A stretch of DNA of 64,000 nucleotides from Enterobacter sp. 638 (GTDB lineage Bacteria; Pseudomonadota; Gammaproteobacteria; Enterobacterales; Enterobacteriaceae). Within the stretch, counting starts at the first letter, position 1, and each line of letters begins with the position of its first letter. The DNA lies in contig NC_009436.1 in NCBI RefSeq assembly GCF_000016325.1, forward strand, positions 3,100,001-3,164,000, given 5' to 3'. Of the stretch, positions 41,163-49,638 are shown piece after piece. The notes below the pieces were generated by a model. The model was given only the letters and a program-made list of their open reading frames with translations. It was not told where the DNA came from and made no database searches. The position numbers and the translations under genes were made by a program.

Positions 41163-43037
41163 TTAATTATTCAAAAGCTTATTAATTCTTTCCAAATTTT
41201 TTTCATGGTGTTGCAACCATTTGTCTGCACCATAATCACCATTTTCATAAGCGATCTGAGTTATTCTCTTTAATTGCATTAATTTCTCTCGGACAGATTG
41301 CAGTCTAATTCTATCTACTGAATTAATGCCCAATATTTTATTATCACACTCAACAAACTGATTAATTTTTGCACAAGGCTTAATTAAATAGTTATGTACA
41401 CAGTAACCAAATTCAGTTAAGTGTATTGCACCTTGATTAAGGTTATTAAAATCAATTGTCGATTCATTTGTGAGAATTGAGTCCCTTTGACAATAATTAC
41501 TCCTATTCAATTTAATAGCTTTGATTTTATCTAACATATCTTCTTCCGAAACATGGTTATAAACTCTGTTCTGATTCACATTGACACGACCAGACCATTT
41601 AGCAATATCCAGTTCAGACATTTCACCATAATGGGCTATAGTGTTTAAAAGGTGGCGTGGTTGGTGTGAGCGAATAAGCAGTGGCTGACCTTCAGTATCA
41701 TAATATCCGTGTCGGGAGAAAATATTTTTATATCCATACTCATGACATTTTTTATTTTGTATATCATTAAAAAAGAATGCTTTAGTTGGTTTATGAAATG
41801 AATAGAAATCAACCATTTTAGATAAAGTAAATTGGCGAGGATTCAATAAACATAATGCATTGCTAAACCTTATAGATTTTTCTTCATCATACCAAGGAAA
41901 GTCTCTGCTAAAACCAGAGCTAATCATTTCCCATAGCTCACTCAATGAATAGTTATAATCATTGGAGTTTAAGAAACTTTTCCCACCATCCAAACTTGTC
42001 TTTCTAATTTTTAGAAAGCAAGATTTGTGATCATGTAAAGGGTAGCCAAGTGCATGACAAACCTGTGTAACTGTCAACTTTGATTTTTCATCAACTTTTG
42101 GGCAAAGTTCATGCTGGTAAAATTTATCAGGGTATTTTTCGCACCATTGAGCAAATGCCCTTGCATTTTGTGATAAGGAAAGCAATCTTCTAATCGCTTT
42201 CTTTGCAACTGGTATCATAACCTGTGGAATCCACTTGATATTAGGGCCATACCCCTTAACCGAATAGAATCTCAGACCATATCTTTCGATACCCTTCTCA
42301 TCTCTTTGTGTAATCTCACAATCAGCAGGTAAGGCTAAAATCTCAGAAATTCTGCTCGGACAACAAAGCAAAAGTGCAAATACTGCACTGGTGAACTTAT
42401 CCCTTGGACTCAGTTGCTCATCATTTTTAGAAAAAATATCAGCAATAGCAAGTAATGCAGCTTCATCTGGTAACTTATCGTTTCTGTGATAGTCCTCAAT
42501 CTCAGGAAGATAGTTGTTTTTGACCTTCTGCTTCACATGGTTTTTCCAGGATATGTATCCTGATTTCACAAGGTTATGTTCACATAGAAATTTTGATAAT
42601 TTTTCAAGCTGTATCCCACATTGAGCGAGAACATTACCTTCAAAATATTTACTTCCGATTTGCATTGCCTCATCAAAAACAACGGCTGTAACATTATAAA
42701 TGAGACCACTGTTCAGAACCTGCAAAAGAGCCTGTTCGAGACATCTTAAAGCCATCATTACAGCCCCATAATTTTTTAAGGGTTTCCATGAGTGCTGATA
42801 TCTGATATATGCTTTTGCAAAATCGAGAAAATCTTCATGCATTACATCTTTAGAGTTAAATACTTTATGGCCAATCCCTATCTTTCTAAAGGTTACATAC
42901 CCTTTCCAAACATATTGTTCCCAATCCTGAGCTTGGGTTAGCCCAGATAGTTGATAACGACAAAATTTTATGAATTCATTATAATTGTTTTCTGCCGTAA
43001 ATTGTTTTTTAGATTTAAATAAAATAATATTGTTCAT
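41163..43037 (-). CDS. Tyrosine recombinase 3 of the trio (624 aa)
   Basis: This is a large tyrosine recombinase. The catalytic domain shows the first Arg in LLCCPSRISEILALPADCE, the box II residues in SHQPRHLLNTIAHYG (His-x-x-Arg-His), and the nucleophile region NQNRVYNHVSEEDML. The N-terminal 180 residues are helical. A C-terminal extension with paired cysteines (HLTEFGYCVHNYLIKPCAKI, FVECDNK) suggests a metal site, as in TnpB of Tn554. It starts in an ATGA overlap with the preceding recombinase gene. Confidence 0.82.
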   Translation of the reverse strand: MNNIILFKSKKQFTAENNYNEFIKFCRYQLSGLTQAQDWEQYVWKGYVTFRKIGIGHKVFNSKDVMHEDFLDFAKAYIRYQHSWKPLKNYGAVMMALRCLEQALLQVLNSGLIYNVTAVVFDEAMQIGSKYFEGNVLAQCGIQLEKLSKFLCEHNLVKSGYISWKNHVKQKVKNNYLPEIEDYHRNDKLPDEAALLAIADIFSKNDEQLSPRDKFTSAVFALLLCCPSRISEILALPADCEITQRDEKGIERYGLRFYSVKGYGPNIKWIPQVMIPVAKKAIRRLLSLSQNARAFAQWCEKYPDKFYQHELCPKVDEKSKLTVTQVCHALGYPLHDHKSCFLKIRKTSLDGGKSFLNSNDYNYSLSELWEMISSGFSRDFPWYDEEKSIRFSNALCLLNPRQFTLSKMVDFYSFHKPTKAFFFNDIQNKKCHEYGYKNIFSRHGYYDTEGQPLLIRSHQPRHLLNTIAHYGEMSELDIAKWSGRVNVNQNRVYNHVSEEDMLDKIKAIKLNRSNYCQRDSILTNESTIDFNNLNQGAIHLTEFGYCVHNYLIKPCAKINQFVECDNKILGINSVDRIRLQSVREKLMQLKRITQIAYENGDYGADKWLQHHEKNLERINKLLNN

Positions 43038-44344
43038 TGTACATTTACCTCATCAATATCAACTGGCATAAAGAAAGCACATTCATCACAAGGGAATTTT
43101 TCATTTAAATTCTGACTTAGGCATTTTCTTGAAGAACAAAACTTAATATGATAGTTCTCTTTCGAAGTGATTCCATTCATAAAAATATCGGCAATAAATG
43201 ACAACTGTTCTGAAACTGCGAAATCAATCCTTTCAACACTATCAGCAAGATTCTTAATATAAATACCAGTACTTGATGTTGAAGAATGATCCAACAATTC
43301 AGCTATAGTATTAGCATTATGACCATCCTTAGCCAGCATTGTTGCTATTGTATAACGAAGCCTACGCGGAGTAATATTTAATAGCGAACCAGTACGGTTT
43401 GAGATTACTTTCCCATTATTAACAATACTTTTCAGTGCTGCATCAGCAATTGTTGTTTTTGCATATAATTTATTAGATTCCAGAAGAAATGGATCTGTTA
43501 TGTCAAAATCAGGAAGTTTTTCCTCGTTCAAGAAAACAGGAATCTTGCCTTTGGTATGTTCATCAAGGGTTTTGCCAAGAATTTGCTCAACAAGCCTCAC
43601 GGAATGATTAGCTTGAAGTTGAACAATTGATGCAACCTCTGAGATTATTGGCAGTTCTCGATATTGTAGTTGTTTGCCCTGTTGTTTAATTCGTGGTACT
43701 GAGATTAAATATTCTACTTTACCATTATCTAAGTTCTTTTGAAGAATGTCTTTATATTTCAACATAACTAACTGCTGTGGTCTTCTACCGGTAAGACTTA
43801 TTAATAGTGATATTGCATAATCTGACAGTGACAGTTCACCTATGTTATATGCATGACTCATAGCCTTGATCAAGGAAGTGTGTTCCTCTTTAGTCAGTGG
43901 ACCCACAGTTGGATCATCTTGTAATATAGGTTGACCAGCTTTTTTAATTTTTAGGTCAAAATGCTTTGCTATTTCAACAGCACTTTCATCTATTCCGGGG
44001 TATCCTAATTCAAACCATTTAGTTAAAAATGGCCCTAAACCTCGAAAATATGATGGTTTATTTTCTGATTGCATATTTCGATATTGAATCATTACCTTAT
44101 CATCAATATAATTAGGCGAAACATTGTTAATAAAATTCTTCATGTTTTTAATTATTGTTTTTACATATAAATGGCTTTTACTACAAAAATAATACTGTAA
44201 TGTATTCACAAATCCACAAACCAAATTTTTGTTCATAACACATATCAAGTCTCGAATATTAATTCCATGGCTCTCAATCGAAGTGACGATTTTATGTTCA
44301 TGAATAGACATTTTATCAGGATTATATTTAATTAGATTATTCAT
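43034..44344 (-). CDS. Tyrosine recombinase 2 of the trio (436 aa)
   Basis: This tyrosine recombinase has catalytic Arg in SLTGRRPQQLVMLKYKDI, box II as TPRRLRYTIATMLAKDG (Pro where His is usual, Arg kept), and the tyrosine in TSSTGIYIKNL. The C-terminus carries Cys residues in KFCSSRKCLSQN and FPCDECAFF, probably a zinc site. The open frame begins at 44404, but ATG at 44344 is preceded 5 bases away by AAAGGAGG and overlaps the stop of recombinase 1 by 8 bases, so it is the likely start. Confidence 0.82.
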   Translation of the reverse strand: MNNLIKYNPDKMSIHEHKIVTSIESHGINIRDLICVMNKNLVCGFVNTLQYYFCSKSHLYVKTIIKNMKNFINNVSPNYIDDKVMIQYRNMQSENKPSYFRGLGPFLTKWFELGYPGIDESAVEIAKHFDLKIKKAGQPILQDDPTVGPLTKEEHTSLIKAMSHAYNIGELSLSDYAISLLISLTGRRPQQLVMLKYKDILQKNLDNGKVEYLISVPRIKQQGKQLQYRELPIISEVASIVQLQANHSVRLVEQILGKTLDEHTKGKIPVFLNEEKLPDFDITDPFLLESNKLYAKTTIADAALKSIVNNGKVISNRTGSLLNITPRRLRYTIATMLAKDGHNANTIAELLDHSSTSSTGIYIKNLADSVERIDFAVSEQLSFIADIFMNGITSKENYHIKFCSSRKCLSQNLNEKFPCDECAFFMPVDIDEVNVQ

Positions 44345-45539
44345 CAAATCCTCCTTTGAATAGTTGCTCTTGTTGTTCAAGTGCAGTTTTTTTTGATAAC
44401 TCAAAAATATGTCTGCGATTATAAATTATTGAAGTATCTGAACCAGGTCGCCATCCCATGAGATAAGAACGGATTTGTTGCTCTTTTTCATCGGATATGT
44501 CCTGATTCTTGTCTATTGCTTTTGAGAACTCATAATTCCATGTGTGTCGTAATTTATGGCCTGTTAATCCACTTAGAAGCGAGGATGATTGACGAACAAC
44601 ACTCACTATCTTATGGTATGAAGAAAATGACAGCGGTTGCCCTTGAGTCTTCCCTTCCTTATAGGTAATAAACAGAAAGTCATGCTTATTAGCATTTTTA
44701 ACTTTCCTACGATCATTCAAGATATAATCTGAAATTTCATAAATAAGGTTCGCATCAGCAATTAATTTCCTCTCACAAGTCTTCACTAATGGCTGATAAA
44801 CTCGTGGATCTGTTTTATCATTTGCTCTCCTCCTTATTGCTATTGTTGATTCTGCAAAATCTATGTCACCAATTCGCAGATTCAAAAGTTCACCGGCTCT
44901 CATCCCAAAGCAATGTAATAACAGGAATATTAGGTTATTTCTTTTTTGTACTGTTTCCGTAAACGGATTCAAGTTACTTCCTGGCGAAAGAATGCTAAAC
45001 AAAGAATCCAGTTGAGCTTTGTCTAAGCTCTTTTCGATATCCATAAGATATTTGTCATTATTTCTTGGCTTCTTTCTTTTTATGTTGTTAGTGAAAACAA
45101 GTATCTCTTTGATTGTATCTTTCTGACCTGTATGAGAAAGAAGTATTTTACATAACCATTCCAGATAGTTAGCTATGGTTGTAACCCGAAAATACTTAGT
45201 TGTTTTTTTGACATTCGAAACACAATAATTATTATCTCCGCCACTTTTAAAATTGAATGAAGTAAACTCAATCAAATCATCAATTTCATGAGGAGCCAGA
45301 AATATCCTTTTCTGAATTCTTTCATCAATATTGATCTCCTTCCTCATAAAGAATCGATATAACAATGAAATGCTACCGGCAATAACTTTCATTGTTGATA
45401 TAGACTCTGACCGATTTCTTACTTGTGTTGTTATATACAAGTTTGGATAATACAATGGCTCACCATTTTCTTTATTTACAACATGACAATATCTCTCACC
45501 ATTTTCGAGCATAAAAGAATCCACACAAATACTGCACAT
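44337..45539 (-). CDS. Tyrosine recombinase 1 of the trio (400 aa, GmtY-like)
   Basis: This is the first gene of a four-gene recombinase operon. The catalytic residues are Arg214 (CFGMRAGELLNLRIGD), His328-x-x-Arg331-His332 (TGHKLRHTWNYEF) and Tyr373 (DTSIIYNRRHI). The first 20 residues have Cys pairs (MCSICVDSF...YCHV) that could bind metal. Three recombinases plus a small partner in one operon resemble Tn554, RIT elements and the Gamma-Mobile-Trio. The inverted repeats just upstream may be its control or recombination sites. Confidence 0.85.
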   Translation of the reverse strand: MCSICVDSFMLENGERYCHVVNKENGEPLYYPNLYITTQVRNRSESISTMKVIAGSISLLYRFFMRKEINIDERIQKRIFLAPHEIDDLIEFTSFNFKSGGDNNYCVSNVKKTTKYFRVTTIANYLEWLCKILLSHTGQKDTIKEILVFTNNIKRKKPRNNDKYLMDIEKSLDKAQLDSLFSILSPGSNLNPFTETVQKRNNLIFLLLHCFGMRAGELLNLRIGDIDFAESTIAIRRRANDKTDPRVYQPLVKTCERKLIADANLIYEISDYILNDRRKVKNANKHDFLFITYKEGKTQGQPLSFSSYHKIVSVVRQSSSLLSGLTGHKLRHTWNYEFSKAIDKNQDISDEKEQQIRSYLMGWRPGSDTSIIYNRRHIFELSKKTALEQQEQLFKGGFDE

Positions 45540-45550
45540 ATTTTCCTCCT

Positions 45551-45564
45551 AAACTTTACAAAAA
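45551..45564. repeat. 14-bp repeat, inverted copy at 45776-45789
   Basis: AAACTTTACAAAAA lies between a TATACT -10-like element (minus strand, 45564-45569) and the ribosome site of the first recombinase gene. Its perfect reverse complement occurs at 45776-45789. Confidence 0.8.
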
Positions 45565-45775
45565 GTATAATTCTAATATATTAATAGTAAGCATTTCGTA
45601 GATTTACAAATTTATTTGGATCGATTGATATATTTATTTAAATTAAAACAGTGAGATAGATGATTATTCTTGTCAAATTATCATCTGGTAGATCTAGTTT
45701 ATATTATGTACACCTAATACTTCGAAAACAATCTCACTGCCTTGCTAATTAACAGCAACAAAAATAATGTAAGTA

Positions 45776-45817
45776 TTTTTGTAAAGTTTTAAGCTAAAAC
45801 ATGGAATAAAACTTTAC
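45776..45817. repeat. Inverted repeat GTAAAGTTTTA / TAAAACTTTAC
   Basis: The arms 45781-45791 and 45807-45817 are perfect 11-bp reverse complements around a 15-base spacer. The left arm extended to 45776-45789 is also the perfect inverse of 45551-45564. The three copies could be operators, or core sites for the recombinase trio. Confidence 0.8.
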
Positions 45818-45902
45818 TTTTTTACAAAAGAGTTCTCAGCCCAATATGGTATTGAATTATTCGCTTTGAAATATTTTTCATTTCAAGTGGACATTTAATT
45901 AG

Positions 45903-46136
45903 TTAGAACCATGTTTCATAAACGTGAAACTGATCAAAAATATTAAGCTCAGAGATCGAATCTAAAGGCTCTCTTAAGTTTCCTACAAGGTACTGACTGA
46001 GCCAGTAAATTATTTTTTTATTAAGCTCATTATTTGGTAAATCATAAATTGCGCCGAATTCGAAGATCTTGTAAAAAAGATCGTCGCCCAAATTGCACAT
46101 ATGGTTTTCTTCACTAACAAATTCTTCGATATTCAT
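45903..46136 (-). CDS. Small hypothetical protein next to AlpA gene
   Basis: The 77-aa acidic protein (MNIEEFVSEENHMCNLGDDLFYKIF...) shows no recognised family. ATG at 46136 is chosen over 46151 because GGGAGAG lies 6 bases before it. It follows the AlpA-type gene closely and is probably co-transcribed with it. Confidence 0.65.
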   Translation of the reverse strand: MNIEEFVSEENHMCNLGDDLFYKIFEFGAIYDLPNNELNKKIIYWLSQYLVGNLREPLDSISELNIFDQFHVYETWF

Positions 46137-46157
46137 AACAATCTCTCCCATGTTTAA

Positions 46158-46364
46158 TTAAGCCACTTTAACTCTGCTTGCTTCGATAACCGATTGAATC
46201 CACTCGTCAACTTCACTCTCGACAAAAGCAACGGCACGAACTCCGATCTTCACTGGTGCCGGAAACCGACCCTCACTGATTAGACGATAGACCCAAGCTT
46301 TACAGTAGCCAGTTTTGTTCATAACCTCTGGCAAGCGTATGAGGCGGGAGTTTTGATTGTTCAT
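46158..46364 (-). CDS. AlpA-family regulator/excisionase
   Basis: The 68-aa MerR/AlpA-type winged-helix protein has the family pattern LIRLPEVMNKTGYCKAWVYRLISEGRFPAPVKIG and FVESEVDEWIQ. In P4-like islands such proteins activate integrase expression or act as excisionase (directionality factor). It lies near the right border of an island whose P4-type integrase is at the left border, so it is a good candidate for the excision factor. AAGGGG lies 8 bases before the start. Confidence 0.88.
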   Translation of the reverse strand: MNNQNSRLIRLPEVMNKTGYCKAWVYRLISEGRFPAPVKIGVRAVAFVESEVDEWIQSVIEASRVKVA

Positions 46365-46487
46365 TGTTTGTTCCCCTTGTTTTGATTCGATGTGGGAACT
46401 ATACGAACTATTCGAAACAAAAAGAGCTAGATTCCTAACTGCAAGGCTATGGTTTGCCTTGCAGTAGTAGACTTCGGGTATTTAGGA

Positions 46488-47342
46488 TCAGTTAGAATCA
46501 GAGAGTTTCATCACATCTGAAACTCTCATATTTTTCAGGTGTGGATTTCGGTTCATGAAATAATTGAACTGCTTAACGAAGTCTATCGTTGCAGCTTTCA
46601 TTGCAAGAGGTCGATCCGAGTCTTTAATGTGATAACCTAGACGGGTAGAAGTTTCTTCATCTTCATCAGTATAGAGAAGCCGGGAAAGGCGATCATCTGA
46701 GATTCTTAGTTCTTTCCTTTTTGCCCAAAGTAAGATGTCGAGCATCGCAACCAATCTGTAATTTATGATCTTTTTAATGGTTCCATAGCCGAAACGAACG
46801 ATACCGGTTTCATTAACTTCCACTCCTTTTACTGCTCTCCATTGTGGCAGAGCCGCTTTTATCGACTCAGCAATTTCATCGTCAGTCCCACTACCAAGAT
46901 CGATTTCAAGCAACACTGTTTTCTCACACAGGGGAGACAAGAGTTGTGATACATAGGCTTCGTGGTGAGGAGCATTAACGCAATATTCATCGTTTCCTTC
47001 CTCCCAGGTGAAAAGATTGACACTAAGGGCCATCACACTAAGTTCAGCAAGCCTGGTAATATCAGTAATAAAAAGGTGTGGAGGACTGTAAAGAGTATCG
47101 CTAACTGTTGGATAATCGAGTTGCTTTCCTTTGAAAAGATGGGGGTTACCACTGAAAATTTTAGTCATGTACAACCAAAACCCTCTCTTTTCTTCGTCGG
47201 TAGGCCCCGGCTTGAACAGAAGTGCTCTTGCCCAGAGTTCGTGATACAAGGCATTTAAACTGATCTCTTCGAGCTTGCGATAGTTATCTATGTCAAGCCA
47301 AGCTTTGATTTCTTTAGTATTCTCTGGTGACCAGTTTTTCAT
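46488..47342 (-). CDS. DUF6387-type hypothetical protein
   Basis: This 284-aa soluble protein of unknown function resembles, from memory, the DUF6387 family often found beside AlpA genes at island ends in enterobacteria. Features are NALYHELWARALLFKPGPTDEEKRGFWLYM in the N-terminal part, a central VLLEIDLGSGTDDEIAESIKAALPQWR and a charged C-terminal half (LRISDDRLSRLLYTDEDEE). GGAGAA lies before the start codon. It is the last island gene before the right border repeat. Confidence 0.7.
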   Translation of the reverse strand: MKNWSPENTKEIKAWLDIDNYRKLEEISLNALYHELWARALLFKPGPTDEEKRGFWLYMTKIFSGNPHLFKGKQLDYPTVSDTLYSPPHLFITDITRLAELSVMALSVNLFTWEEGNDEYCVNAPHHEAYVSQLLSPLCEKTVLLEIDLGSGTDDEIAESIKAALPQWRAVKGVEVNETGIVRFGYGTIKKIINYRLVAMLDILLWAKRKELRISDDRLSRLLYTDEDEETSTRLGYHIKDSDRPLAMKAATIDFVKQFNYFMNRNPHLKNMRVSDVMKLSDSN

Positions 47343-47680
47343 TAAAAGTTCTCCAGTAAAAGTCCATCATCTGTTAATCTTAAACTTGTCAGACTTACTT
47401 AATTTAGACAAGTATCAACCACTTAGTAAGTCTTCATGAAATCTAATTTTTTGTTGGTACATATGTTGGAATAAATATGAACAATTATATTTTTGCTCTT
47501 TTAAATCAAGATATTACATATATGTTCGATTCCTGCAGGGGACACTATATAAACCTCTTTTTATTTCTCCCGACTTCAACTTCGCAACCTCAATGTATAT
47601 GAACGCCATTTAATCAGTGTTCCAGGGCTTATTCTCTGCAACGAAATTTAAAACCTACACCGCCTCTGCTTTATCTTTTT
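47343..47680. other. Island right junction, non-coding
   Basis: These 338 bases hold the right border repeat at 47524-47545 and otherwise no gene. Base composition is AT-rich to the left of the repeat and changes towards the T6SS genes. Confidence 0.6.
47524..47545 (+). repeat. attR core, 22-bp direct repeat of the argW 3' end
   Basis: This is an exact copy of 25455-25476 without the rest of the tRNA. It marks the right end of the island; the distance between equal points of the two copies is 22,069 bases. Confidence 0.93.
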
Positions 47681-49096
47681 TCACTCATCAGTCGTTTTCA
47701 ACTGTATCAGTGAGCGCTGCGCGTCGTCAGACTGAGCCACCAGAGCATACCGAGCGATAAGCTGTTTTAGATGCATCTCTGCCTGAGCCTTTGCAGCAGA
47801 CGGAAGTGGTTGCCCAGCAGGAATTTGTGACAATACTCTCAGCCGTTCTTCCGCTGGCATCGATTGGTTAAATGACTGCATGGCGGAAAAAACGACAGAT
47901 TTCAGTTCGCTGACCGTCATGTATTTACCTTTCTGCTCATCGAGCCCGTTCAAACGATCACTCAGCTGTTGCAGCTTCGTCATTCCCAAATGCCAGCCAT
48001 CAAGGTGTTCTGTCGGTAATGCGGCCGCATTAAGTTGTTGCTGCCACTGCTGTGCCAGAAGTTTTGCCTGCTCCGGCCACAGCACCTGAGCTTGATCCAC
48101 GAGCTGTCGACTCCTTGCAATATTCCAGTCAGGAGGCAACTTATCCAGTCGGGCAATCTGCTGCTGTGTTTGAGCAATGACGGTTTGTGGTAACGGAGAT
48201 TGCTGACGCAGAACATCCAATTGTGCAGGCGAGAGCGCCGCGGTGATCGGGGCCAGTGATGCAGCAAGCTGAATCTGTAAAGGGTCTGGCCGGGACAAAT
48301 ACTGCCAAGCCCATACCGTTACGATGCTGATCACCAGCATGGTAAACATCCCAGCCGCGAATGATTTCCACTTTTTTACCGGCGTGGGCATTGCTGCCAG
48401 TCCTTCCACCTTCGCCAGGGGTTCTGGCTGCGCAACGTAAACCCACTTCACGGTGCTATCTGACGCGATATTCTCTTCGAGCGGACTATCAGTATGAGCC
48501 TCCGTTGATGCTGCGGCCCCCTTCATCACCCTCGCAGACAACCCGCTACCAGAATGCAAGGTCGTTATTTCATCGCAGTTTTCCAGCCGGGCGGCACTGT
48601 TATGGATCAGGGTACGAAGCGTATCGAATTGGCTCAGATGTTTGAGCTCGAGGCGCTGCAAAACCTCACCCAGACTTTTAAGCAATTTCTCTGCGCGATA
48701 CAGTTGGCTGAGATCGCAGTAATTTAGCGGGAGCGAGCGCATCCGTTGCTGCAAACGCTGGCTCAGACTGCTGAGGATTTCCATACGGGCATGAACGGGC
48801 TGCGGCCACAGTGTCCCCCACCGATGACTTATCAGTGCCTCGAGTATCGCCAGACCTTCATTGAGACCAAATAATCCGTCCAGTTGCGTACGGGTCAGCG
48901 TATACCAAGCCGCCGTCTGCAGCTCGACGCCATTTTGCTCAAACAGGGAGAGACAGAATTTTTCCACACATCGCCAGTCCACATCCGGGCGTGCAGGATG
49001 GGTCAGCTTACTCAGTTCATCGCGCAGGGCGGCGTAATCCGGCAGCATGCGTGGGTTGCCGCCCGTTTTTATTTTACGCGGGGTAATGTCATTCAT
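47681..49096 (-). CDS. T6SS VasL/TssA-like protein
   Basis: The 471-aa product has an ImpA-type N-terminal domain (about 25-150, VDWRCVEKFCLSLFEQNGVELQTAAWYTL, RWGTLWPQPVHARMEILSSLSQRL), a linker, a membrane segment (about 247-265, AAGMFTMLVISIVTVWAW) and a C-terminal VasL-type helical domain. Such TssA-family members act with the baseplate, the sheath or its distal end. It is the last T6SS gene before the island border. Confidence 0.82.
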   Translation of the reverse strand: MNDITPRKIKTGGNPRMLPDYAALRDELSKLTHPARPDVDWRCVEKFCLSLFEQNGVELQTAAWYTLTRTQLDGLFGLNEGLAILEALISHRWGTLWPQPVHARMEILSSLSQRLQQRMRSLPLNYCDLSQLYRAEKLLKSLGEVLQRLELKHLSQFDTLRTLIHNSAARLENCDEITTLHSGSGLSARVMKGAAASTEAHTDSPLEENIASDSTVKWVYVAQPEPLAKVEGLAAMPTPVKKWKSFAAGMFTMLVISIVTVWAWQYLSRPDPLQIQLAASLAPITAALSPAQLDVLRQQSPLPQTVIAQTQQQIARLDKLPPDWNIARSRQLVDQAQVLWPEQAKLLAQQWQQQLNAAALPTEHLDGWHLGMTKLQQLSDRLNGLDEQKGKYMTVSELKSVVFSAMQSFNQSMPAEERLRVLSQIPAGQPLPSAAKAQAEMHLKQLIARYALVAQSDDAQRSLIQLKTTDE

Positions 49097-49142
49097 GACC
49101 AGTTGTCCATTTGACGTACCAGGAACAATTAAAGGTTATCGT

Positions 49143-49535
49143 TTATGCGGCTTCGCTTTCTGCATATTCGAGACTCTGCAGATACTGTAACGCCCGGGAG
49201 GCTTGATTTCTGGCATTGTTAAATTCATCCCACTGACCGGCAAGGCGTTGCTTTTGCTTATACTGCCCGCGAGCGACTTCGGTATTGACGGTTTCTTCAA
49301 AGGTTTTCTCTTTCAGAGCGAGGTCCGACACGGCCTGTTCAGGCTCCGCTGTTTTCTTCCGGAAACCCCGATAAATGAAAACCCGGACTATTAACGCAGC
49401 GGCAAGTGATAAACCAAAGAACAGACCGATGACACCAGCCGGATTCGATACAAATTCTATGAATCGCTCATTAACATTAATTAATGCTCTTGCCGCGACA
49501 TACTCCCCCAGGCAATTACGCCAATAATAACCCAA
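49143..49535 (-). CDS. Hypothetical T6SS-associated membrane protein, start uncertain
   Basis: The product (up to 130 aa) has one membrane segment (AGVIGLFFGLSLAAALIVRVFIY) followed by a charged coiled-coil-like tail (FRKKTAEPEQAVSDLALKEKTFEETVNTEVARG). No normal start with a ribosome site exists in this frame: the earliest start codon is TTG at 49535, without a Shine-Dalgarno. The gene may have lost its 5' end or may be continued from the short overlapping frame at 49481-49575 by frameshifting. The body looks real, the N-terminus does not. Confidence 0.5.
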   Translation of the reverse strand: MGYYWRNCLGEYVAARALINVNERFIEFVSNPAGVIGLFFGLSLAAALIVRVFIYRGFRKKTAEPEQAVSDLALKEKTFEETVNTEVARGQYKQKQRLAGQWDEFNNARNQASRALQYLQSLEYAESEAA

Positions 49536-49575
49536 ATAATACCCGCAGCATTGTCATCTTTTTTCTTCGTGCCAT
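49481..49575 (-). other. Short frame with A AAA AAG slippery heptamer
   Basis: ATG at 49575 has a good AGGAAAG ribosome site. In frame 0 it codes only 19 residues (stop at 49516). At the fourth to sixth codons it reads AGA AAA AAG, i.e. the heptamer A AAA AAG in the phase for -1 slippage. After a -1 shift the frame continues as KKDDNAAGIIWVIIGVIAWG, a membrane-type peptide of 31 residues in total ending at 49481. It is either a decayed gene start or a recoded small protein. Confidence 0.35.
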
Positions 49576-49638
49576 TTTTATTTCTTTCCTTTATTCTTTT
49601 TAATCCTGAATATTTAATCTGAATTACGTGCAAGGGAA

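Larger units (their letters stand above)
45540..45902. other. Control region of the recombinase operon
   Basis: This AT-rich, non-coding stretch of 363 bases contains three copies of the GTAAAGTTT-type motif and is otherwise without recognisable genes. It should hold the promoter of the recombinase operon. Confidence 0.55.

Noticed and set aside
47524..47545. A second tRNA gene at the right island border
   Set aside because: Only the last 22 bases of the tRNA are present; there is no D-arm, anticodon arm or 5' acceptor strand.
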